Shown here: piece after piece, positions 1 through 5,175 of the stretch | Position numbering within the stretch: the stretch's first letter is position 1 | Layout of the letters: each line of letters starts with the position of its first letter | Assembly: GCA_947591115.1 (NCBI GenBank) | Contig: CANQCX010000141.1 | Coordinates: 1-5,175 of the forward strand | Direction of reading: 5' to 3' | Source: an uncultured Lachnospiraceae bacterium | GTDB taxonomy: Bacteria > Bacillota > Clostridia > Lachnospirales > Lachnospiraceae | DNA: 5,175 nucleotides | Made by a program: the position numbers and the translations under genes | Notes under the pieces: generated by a model | Seen by the model: the letters and a program-made list of their open reading frames with translations, nothing else | Database searches by the model: none | What the model was told of the DNA's origin: nothing

Positions 1-384
1 ATAGTCATTTCCGCGGGATATAAAAACTGTCATGGTCATCCTCATTTTGGATTTTTGCAGGAAAGCATAGCCTATTATTTCCAAAATCCAGAATATCAGG
101 AGCCTCATTATATCTGTTTTAATGGAGAAAATGGAAAATTAAAGCAATGGTTCATTACTTCCTGCTGCGCTCCGGTATTTACCACTCTGGGGTACGGCAG
201 TGCGGACGGGCAGATTGATTTTGTGCAGCATTTTTTTCATTTTTCTGACAGAGGTTTCAGAGCGCATCTCGCCGAAACGCTTTTTTCGATGCCAAATACG
301 GATTATATAGGGATAGATTCTCCGTTTTTGCAGCAGGCGCAGTCTACGCGGATTCCGGATGCAAAGCTGTTTTTAAAGAGGTAA
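1..384 (+). CDS. C-terminal part of a ComEC-like MBL-fold hydrolase (5' end outside window)
   Basis: The frame is open from base 1 and ends at TAA 382-384, giving 127 residues with no start in view. A TTG at 55 is in frame, but upstream codons are also coding, so it is not the likely start. The call rests on the segment VISAGYKNCHGHPH (visible residues 2-15). It resembles the end of the metallo-beta-lactamase domain of ComEC/Rec2-type proteins, where an 'ISvGknNrYGHP' motif follows the last metal-ligand region. In that family the fold is a metal-dependent hydrolase; the metal-binding HxHxDH motif would lie upstream of the window. After this motif about 110 more residues follow (Cys pair at 55-56, LGYGSADG at 63-70, aromatic FVQHFFHF at 74-81), longer than the short tail I expect in plain ComEC-like domains. 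No membrane segment is visible. Its GC is about 42% by hand count, lower than the next gene. Substrate is unknown. Fold call fairly sure, exact role not. Confidence 0.68.
   Translation: MVISAGYKNCHGHPHFGFLQESIAYYFQNPEYQEPHYICFNGENGKLKQWFITSCCAPVFTTLGYGSADGQIDFVQHFFHFSDRGFRAHLAETLFSMPNTDYIGIDSPFLQQAQSTRIPDAKLFLKR
375..381 (+). promoter_or_regulatory. Shine-Dalgarno site for the giant gene, inside the end of the hydrolase gene
   Basis: AAAGAGG lies 9 bases before ATG 391 and overlaps the last codons of the upstream gene, whose TAA is at 382-384. Good match to the anti-SD sequence and normal spacing support ATG 391 as the true start. The overlap suggests translational coupling of the two genes. 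The 6-base gap leaves no room for a terminator or a separate promoter, though a promoter inside the upstream gene cannot be excluded. Confidence 0.75.
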
Positions 385-390
385 CCAAAG

Positions 391-3300
391 ATGAGCTTAC
401 AGGAGTTTTATGAAGATCTTCAGACTGCGTATCAAACAGGCGGTTTCCGTCTGGTTTTGGACGAAAATCTCTGTGGAGGTGCATTTCGCGGTCTTTATTT
501 TTCGGTGGGTGCGCTGGTCATAGAAGACGGCAGCATTGCCCTGCTGGGAGAAACGGTAACGATTACGGGAAACTGCGTGCTGAACGGATGGAACGACGGC
601 GCGCTTTTTCAGGTGCGTATCGTCTGCAGGGAAAACGAGGGAACGATCGTTTATCAGGCATTGTTCTGGAACCGCTTTTTTGGAACTTTGCAGGAGCTTT
701 TCGGAAATGTTTCCGATACTTTGATCATGGAAAAAGAGGGCGGGCATCACTGGGAACGTCTGGCAGGAGAACTTTCGGTTTCCATGCCGCAGTTTTCGTT
801 TGACAGTCAGGGGGAGGATGTACAGTTTCCGCTGGCTTTTTCCGCCGAGGTCGGCGCCGCGTTTCAGGAAGCCTTTCAAAAACAGAACCGGCAGGAGATT
901 CAGATTACCGGAAACCGGATATCCGGAAGGGTAAGCAGTGACGGTGCGTTTGAATTGGAACTGCCGGTGCAGCAGATCGATGTTGGAATTTTTCCTACCG
1001 TCTCGGCGTTTTTGCTTTTAAGAAACGGAATGGAATATGGGGAAGAAATCGGCCATTGGACGATTTCGCAGGTCGGTGTCCGTCTGAGTCTTCTGCTTCC
1101 GCAGATCGGAGAGACGGACGTTACGTTTCCTTTGTTTACGGCGGGAGAAAAACGTACGCTGCACATGGAGGCGTCGGAAGGAATCGGGATTGTAAATCTT
1201 GCGGAATTTTTTGCGGAGGTGTTTTCCTTAGAAAAGAGCGTTCTTGGCCTGCAGCTGCCGGAAAATACGCCTCTCGACCGTTTCCGCCTGTATCAGATGG
1301 ATCTTTTGACCGAACGGAGTGAAACTTCATGGAAGCTTCCCTATCTGGCCGCCCGTTTTGCGCTGGATGAAGCGTGGAAGCTTCCGATACCGCATGTAAC
1401 GCTGGAGGAGCTTTCTGTCTGGTTTCAGCTTTCCTTCGGAAAATCGGAGCAATGGAAGCATTTTTTAACGGCTTCCGCCACCGGCCGCGTGGCGATCACT
1501 CTGGGAAATTACCGTTTGGAATTATTGGCGCAGCTGCAGCTTCCGGATCTGTACTTTACCGCACAGGCGAAGCTGTTTCAAGCGCAAAACAGCAATTCGC
1601 CGGGACTGGCGGAGCTGGCGGACACATTTCAGGTTTCCCTGCCCAAACAATGGCATACGGAAAAGAATCTGCTGGGGGAGATCAGCATCGGCGGCTCGGG
1701 GAAGGACAGGGATTTATGGCTTGAGGCAGGCGTCTATGATATTTTGTCTTTTTCCCTCGGCGGCTGGGAAATCCGTATGAGCGAGCTGACAGCGAATGTA
1801 CAAATTTCGCCCTCCGCGTTTGGGTTTTCCGTTATGGGAATTATGGCATTCGGAGAAGGGAAAACGGCGTTTTCCATTTATCTGAAAGCAAAGTATGATA
1901 AGATATGGGAATTTTCCGGCGGTCTGTATCAGGGAACCGTCAGCATCGGCTCCCTGCTTGCGCAGATGTTTGGACAGAGCGTGCCGGAGGATATTGTAAA
2001 GCTGGCGTTGACGGAATTGGATGTCAATTATCGGCAAAGCGGCGAGTGGAGGGTTACGGCGGCGTTTGAAGCCGGATGGAACCTTGCGGTTTTAGGAAAG
2101 CAGTTCCTTCTTGGCGGACGGCTGATCGCGCAAAGGAGCGAGGAAAAAACCGACGTATCGGCGCTGTCTTATCTGAATATCGATTCTTTTTCCGTTCTGG
2201 CGCAGATCGATCATATACAGAGCGAAACGCAAAGGGAGTATCTGTTCCGCATTGCATATCAAAATGCGTATCTTCAGGCGGCGTGGAGCCGCCGGAGCGG
2301 AGATGAGCTTCTTTCGGTCAGTCTGGGAGGAATGACGCTGGGAGCTTTGGTAGAATCGCTGGCGAAGCTGGCCAATCCGAATAAACGGTTTCAGCTTCCG
2401 TCTCCCTGGAATCTTTTAAATAAAATTGAATTGTCCCGATTTCTGTTGGAATGGAATATTACTCAAAGCAGCCTTTTGTTTTTCTACCGCGCAGAGCTGG
2501 AAATCGCAGGACTGATGTATCTGGATCGGATCGGCGTCCGTTATGAGATGAAAAACCGCAAGCTTTTCTGGGTGCTGACCGGAAAGCTGCTGGGGATTTC
2601 TTACGGAGAGGACGCTCCGCTCGAATGGGATGCGCTGGACGGAAAGCCGCCGGAAAACAGTGCGGAGGATGAGCGGAGGTTTGACCTTTCCTATCTGGGA
2701 CTGGGACAGCATTTAAAGACCGGAAATATCGCGGACGGAGGGATCGCCGAAGCGATCGCATCGTTAAAAGAGCAGCTTCGGGATCCGTCATGGGAAACCG
2801 CCGCCTACGATCCGGCGGTCAACTGGCTGTTCGGCGCGGATTTTACCGTCAACAACATGGTAAATGTCCGGCTTGTACTCAATGATCCGGTTTTGTACGG
2901 CCTTCTGGTTACCGTACAGGCAAAAGCGGGAAGTCCGCTGGAAGCGTTTAACGGTCTGGAAATCGAATTGCTCTGCAAGCGGGCGGGGGCGGATGTCTAC
3001 CTGTTCCGCGGCGAGTTAAAGGTACCGGAAAAGTACCGCCGATTTTCGCTTGGCGTTTTAAGCCTGACATTGGGAACCATCTGTCTGGAGGTGTATACGA
3101 ACGGCGGCTTTTATCTGGATCTGGGATTTCCGCATGGATTGGATTTTTCACGCTCGTTTGTACTGGAATGGAGCATTTTTACCGGAAGAGGCGGTTTTTA
3201 TCTGGGCGTCTTCAAAGGAATCGAACGACCGGAGCTTCCGGCAACCGAGAGGGGGATTTTTTCGCCTGTTCTGACGCTTGGAATCGGACTTTCCATCGGA

Positions 3301-5175
3301 CTGGGACGCTCCTTTGATCTGGGAATCGTAAAAGGCGGGGTTTCGCTGGAGGTATTTGGAATTCTGGAAGGTGTACTGGCGATTTTTCACGATAAGGAGG
3401 ACGGAAGCGAAAGCACGTATTATTGCGTGAAAGCGGCGGCGGGAATCTGCGGGCGGCTGTATCTGAGCGTGGATTTTAAGATCATTACCGTTCAGGCCTC
3501 CGCGGAAGTATCGGCTTCGGCGATGCTTTCCATTGCCGCCTATCGGGCGGCGGTCATTACGGTCGATCTGGCTTTGACGGTTCAGGCATCCATCAAGATC
3601 CTGTTTGTCAAAATTCATTTTTCCTTTTCTTTTTCGTATACGGCAGCTTTTACTCTGGGAAGCGACGAGCCGGCGCCCTGGGATCAACGGCTGACGGAAC
3701 AAAAGAATGGAAAGAGCAAGCGGGAAAAAACGGCTCTTTTGGCGGTTCGTGCGGGCAATGAGAAAATAGAGCTGGAGCTGCTTCCGTTGTTTTACCGGAA
3801 ACTGGATTCTCTGGAAAACAAAGACGGCGGCAGTTACGGAATGGCGCTGCTTATGATGATGGACGGGAATGCACAGAAGCAGTGGTGCAATCTTTTGACG
3901 GAGTGGCTGCTTTCTTATATAGAGGGCGAAACCGTTAGCAGCGAGCAGGCGGAGATCTTTGCTTCGTTTTCGGAGCTTACGTATGAGCAGTTGGAAAAAT
4001 TTTTGCAGCAGAACGTATCGGTTTCCTACCGGATTCATTGGATTGAGGAGGAAAAGCAGCTGCGCAGTCTTCTCGAAGAAGAAGCGGAGCGCTATGTCTT
4101 TCCAATGCTGCCGCCGCTTTGCGCGGTCTTTCGTCAAAAGGAGCAGGAGCAGAGCGTTTGTTACTGGAAGGATCGGGAGGTGGACGGCTCGTATTTTGAG
4201 CAGTTGACCGAATATTTCCGCCGTCTGGATCCGGATCCGGCGCGAATGGAGGATGAAGAGCAAAGCCAAGAAAAGCTTCCGATCGCAAAAGCGTTCTTTT
4301 TGGATTATTTCCAGATGTTTCTCAAAGAGCTTTCCGGCAGATTGCAAGGAATGTTTCAGTCGTTGGAAACCGAAAACGGATGGGAGCCGGAAGCCTTCGG
4401 ACTTTCGCCGGAGGAACTACTTTCCGAAAATCCGGAGCTTTTGCTGAAACCTTCCGCTGCGCTGGTATTTCCGACGCTGGCTTATCGCGTGGGAAGCGGC
4501 GATACGCTTCAGAAGATCATGGAGCGTTTCGGCTATACCGAAGCAAAAGAGCAGTTTTGGGACAGCGTCCGGCAGGAAACGTTTCTGCTCGAACAGGGCG
4601 CGCAGATTTTGTACGGAGAGGGCGTTTTTGACAATACGGCGTCGAAGCTGACGCTGAAAGAAGCCGCTGCCATGCTTTTTGTGCGGTTTTATGAAGAACT
4701 GGCTCCGGAGGACATGTTTCTTGCGGGCGATATCGCGCGTATGAATGAAATCGAGCTGTCGTTTGAAGCGGACGGAACGAAAGAGGTATTTCTGACGCTT
4801 CCCGTACGGAGTGGGGAATACCGCGCTTTGCGGGGCGACACGCCGCAGAGGCTGGGACAATTCCTGAGGCTTTTAACGCTGGAAGAAACGCTTCTGCCCG
4901 AATGGGATGCTTTTTATGCCGATATTTGCAGACGCAACGCCCAAGAAGCAAAGATACCGGAAAAAGTTCATTTTTATGCGGAAAACATTACGGTAAGAGA
5001 AGAAAATCTGGACCGCCTTGCCGCGCGGCTCTTTCCGGACAGCGCCCAGACGGAGCTTCCGCCGGAACTGCTCTGGAAGGCGCCTGTTTTAAAAATCAAT
5101 GCAGGACTTGTCCTGAAAAACGCAGTCTGTCCGTTTCCGGAGCAGGAAACCGTTACGGTTTCCCAACTGGCGGGA
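391..5175 (+). CDS. Giant beta-repeat protein with degenerate LysM-like repeats (3' end outside window)
   Basis: One frame runs from ATG 391 to the window edge: 1595 codons, no stop, about 50% GC. The protein starts MSLQEFYEDLQ, with no signal peptide and no clear transmembrane helix. Regions seen by eye: beta-rich residues 1-700 with three related units (about 258-308, 506-560, 640-700); more beta sequence with Gly/aromatic motifs such as NGGFYLDLGFPHGLDFSRSF (905-924) and GRGGFYLGVFKG (932-943); strongly alternating strands at 960-1090; a Lys/Glu-rich linker at 1091-1115; a helical acidic region at 1116-1360; LysM-like modules from 1365, the clearest being YRVGSGDTLQKIMERFG (1365-1381). I do not recognise a catalytic domain. 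The general style recalls very large LysM/beta-repeat proteins, some annotated DUF6603, reported near contractile injection systems or Tc-toxin-like genes. That link is from memory and is not proven here. A scaffold, payload or adhesin-like role is possible. The coding call is very sure; function is open. Confidence 0.9.
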   Translation, partial: MSLQEFYEDLQTAYQTGGFRLVLDENLCGGAFRGLYFSVGALVIEDGSIALLGETVTITGNCVLNGWNDGALFQVRIVCRENEGTIVYQALFWNRFFGTLQELFGNVSDTLIMEKEGGHHWERLAGELSVSMPQFSFDSQGEDVQFPLAFSAEVGAAFQEAFQKQNRQEIQITGNRISGRVSSDGAFELELPVQQIDVGIFPTVSAFLLLRNGMEYGEEIGHWTISQVGVRLSLLLPQIGETDVTFPLFTAGEKRTLHMEASEGIGIVNLAEFFAEVFSLEKSVLGLQLPENTPLDRFRLYQMDLLTERSETSWKLPYLAARFALDEAWKLPIPHVTLEELSVWFQLSFGKSEQWKHFLTASATGRVAITLGNYRLELLAQLQLPDLYFTAQAKLFQAQNSNSPGLAELADTFQVSLPKQWHTEKNLLGEISIGGSGKDRDLWLEAGVYDILSFSLGGWEIRMSELTANVQISPSAFGFSVMGIMAFGEGKTAFSIYLKAKYDKIWEFSGGLYQGTVSIGSLLAQMFGQSVPEDIVKLALTELDVNYRQSGEWRVTAAFEAGWNLAVLGKQFLLGGRLIAQRSEEKTDVSALSYLNIDSFSVLAQIDHIQSETQREYLFRIAYQNAYLQAAWSRRSGDELLSVSLGGMTLGALVESLAKLANPNKRFQLPSPWNLLNKIELSRFLLEWNITQSSLLFFYRAELEIAGLMYLDRIGVRYEMKNRKLFWVLTGKLLGISYGEDAPLEWDALDGKPPENSAEDERRFDLSYLGLGQHLKTGNIADGGIAEAIASLKEQLRDPSWETAAYDPAVNWLFGADFTVNNMVNVRLVLNDPVLYGLLVTVQAKAGSPLEAFNGLEIELLCKRAGADVYLFRGELKVPEKYRRFSLGVLSLTLGTICLEVYTNGGFYLDLGFPHGLDFSRSFVLEWSIFTGRGGFYLGVFKGIERPELPATERGIFSPVLTLGIGLSIGLGRSFDLGIVKGGVSLEVFGILEGVLAIFHDKEDGSESTYYCVKAAAGICGRLYLSVDFKIITVQASAEVSASAMLSIAAYRAAVITVDLALTVQASIKILFVKIHFSFSFSYTAAFTLGSDEPAPWDQRLTEQKNGKSKREKTALLAVRAGNEKIELELLPLFYRKLDSLENKDGGSYGMALLMMMDGNAQKQWCNLLTEWLLSYIEGETVSSEQAEIFASFSELTYEQLEKFLQQNVSVSYRIHWIEEEKQLRSLLEEEAERYVFPMLPPLCAVFRQKEQEQSVCYWKDREVDGSYFEQLTEYFRRLDPDPARMEDEEQSQEKLPIAKAFFLDYFQMFLKELSGRLQGMFQSLETENGWEPEAFGLSPEELLSENPELLLKPSAALVFPTLAYRVGSGDTLQKIMERFGYTEAKEQFWDSVRQETFLLEQGAQILYGEGVFDNTASKLTLKEAAAMLFVRFYEELAPEDMFLAGDIARMNEIELSFEADGTKEVFLTLPVRSGEYRALRGDTPQRLGQFLRLLTLEETLLPEWDAFYADICRRNAQEAKIPEKVHFYAENITVREENLDRLAARLFPDSAQTELPPELLWKAPVLKINAGLVLKNAVCPFPEQETVTVSQLAG
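1162..1314 (+). repeat. Protein-level repeat unit 1 in the giant protein
   Basis: Residues about 258-308. A short strand ending in a Gly-containing turn (EASEGIGIVN) leads into a hydrophobic helix, LAEFFAEVFSLEK. A loop with a Leu-Pro step follows (LQLPENTPLDRF), then an alternating strand (RLYQMDLLTE). The same order of elements is seen near residues 506-560 and 640-700. Identity between copies is low, so this is a structural repeat read by pattern, not a DNA repeat. Confidence 0.45.
1906..2070 (+). repeat. Protein-level repeat unit 2 in the giant protein
   Basis: Residues about 506-560. WEFSGGLYQGTVSIGSLLAQ opens the unit as strand, turn and helix. MFGQSVPEDIVKLALTELDV follows with the Pro-containing loop and next strand, and a strand rich in alternating residues ends it (GEWRVTAAFEA). 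This is the clearest copy: the pattern 'f-G-l-x-x-G-t-v-s-i-G-x-L-L' before the helix is the part I would use to search for further copies. Confidence 0.5.
2308..2490 (+). repeat. Protein-level repeat unit 3 in the giant protein
   Basis: Residues about 640-700. LLSVSLGGMTLGALVESLAK gives the strand, Gly turn and helix. A loop with a Leu-Pro step (RFQLPSPWNLLNK) and alternating strands (IELSRFLLEWNITQSSLLFF) follow. SLGGMTLGALVESLA aligns by eye with TVSIGSLLAQMFG of unit 2. A further weaker copy may lie around residues 765-830, but I could not align it with confidence. Confidence 0.45.
3268..3660 (+). other. Alternating beta-strand region of the giant protein
   Basis: Residues about 960-1090 show long runs in which hydrophobic and small or polar residues alternate, for example LGIGLSIGLGRSFDLGIVKG (963-982), SVDFKIITVQASAEVSASAM (1026-1045), VITVDLALTVQASIKILFVK (1055-1074) and IHFSFSFSYTAAFTLG (1075-1090). 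Such spacing fits amphipathic strands of a beta-barrel, beta-sandwich or long beta-sheet. It is followed by a short break (SDEPAPW) and a charged linker. No Gly-Asp calcium repeats of the RTX type were seen. Confidence 0.6.
4483..4614 (+). other. LysM-like module 1 of the giant protein
   Basis: Residues about 1365-1408. YRVGSGDTLQKIMERFG matches the LysM opening 'YxVxxGDTLxxIAxxxG', and LLEQGAQILY about 30 residues on matches the closing 'LxxGxxLxIP'. The usual Asn of the central 'xxNxx' is not evident and the central Ala is Met, so this copy is divergent. LysM modules bind N-acetylglucosamine polymers, but in giant intracellular or injection-system proteins they may serve as structural units instead. 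Confidence 0.65.
4819..4980 (+). other. LysM-like module 2 of the giant protein (degenerate)
   Basis: Residues about 1477-1530. YRALRGDTPQRLGQFLRL keeps the Tyr and the GDT core, with Pro in place of the usual Leu. The later ICRRNAQEAKIPEKVHFYA carries the expected Asn and a closing strand. It sits about 112 residues after module 1, and the spacer SKLTLKEAAAMLFVRFYEEL (1419-1438) could be a further, more decayed unit. Confidence 0.5.
4981..5121 (+). other. Possible LysM-like module 3 of the giant protein (very degenerate)
   Basis: Residues about 1531-1577. ITVREENLDRLAARLFPDS has the strand, the Leu/Ala helix positions and the spacing of a LysM start, but GDT is replaced by EEN. LKINAGLVLKNAV could be the closing strand with 'aGlvL'. 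The window ends at ETVTVSQLAG (1586-1595), which looks like the start of another unit, so the series probably continues beyond the edge. Confidence 0.35.

Noticed and set aside
55..384. TTG at 55 as start of a separate 109-residue protein
   Set aside because: The same frame is open upstream to base 1 and encodes the ComEC-like ISAGYKN segment, so the gene enters from outside the window.
397..879. Minus-strand 160-codon frame opposite the start of the giant gene
   Set aside because: The ribosome binding site, the gene order and the continuous + frame all support the + strand; the minus translation is low-complexity and basic.
4226..4241. Short direct repeat of ggatcc
   Set aside because: It encodes Asp-Pro-Asp-Pro in frame and has only two copies; no sign of a regulatory or mobile element.
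3148..4347. A 399-codon open frame on the minus strand
   Set aside because: It lies fully antisense to the giant gene, its translation is rich in Arg, Lys, Gln and Leu with no domain pattern, and the + frame here has clear amphipathic strand and helix structure. It is a codon-bias shadow.
4417..4951. Two overlapping minus-strand frames of about 145 codons
   Set aside because: They overlap each other and the LysM-like region, where the + frame shows recognisable GDT motifs.
1..5175. CRISPR array, tRNA/rRNA, insertion sequence, terminator
   Set aside because: No spaced direct repeats, transposase-like frame, inverted-repeat ends, or hairpin with T-run outside coding sequence was seen; nearly every base is coding.

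Overview
The window reads as two co-directional genes on the + strand and no visible non-coding space. The first is the last 127 codons of a ComEC-like metallo-beta-lactamase-fold hydrolase, which enters from the left edge and stops at 384. After a 6-base gap, a very large gene starts at ATG 391 and stays open in one frame to the right edge (1595 codons, no stop). Shine-Dalgarno usage, codon choice and roughly 50% GC suggest a Firmicute, perhaps a moderate-GC clostridium of the Lachnospiraceae type. That is an inference from style; no marker gene is present.

Layout: 1-384 is the hydrolase C-terminus. An AAAGAGG ribosome binding site lies inside its last codons, so the two genes are probably co-transcribed and translationally coupled. 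The giant protein can be divided by eye. Residues 1 to about 700 are beta-rich and contain three copies of a strand-helix-strand unit. Residues about 700-960 are further beta-rich sequence with Gly/aromatic motifs. Residues about 960-1090 are very regular alternating hydrophobic/polar strands. A charged linker follows at about 1091-1115. Residues about 1116-1360 look mainly helical and acidic. From about 1365 there is a series of degenerate LysM-like repeats that runs off the window.

The giant protein has no Sec signal and no obvious membrane helix, although LysM modules are usually found on exported proteins. From memory of family style only, very large beta-repeat proteins with degenerate LysM series (including some annotated DUF6603) occur near contractile injection systems and Tc-toxin-like loci. 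No structural gene of either system lies in this window, so that link is a hypothesis. The missing C-terminus and the downstream genes would decide it.
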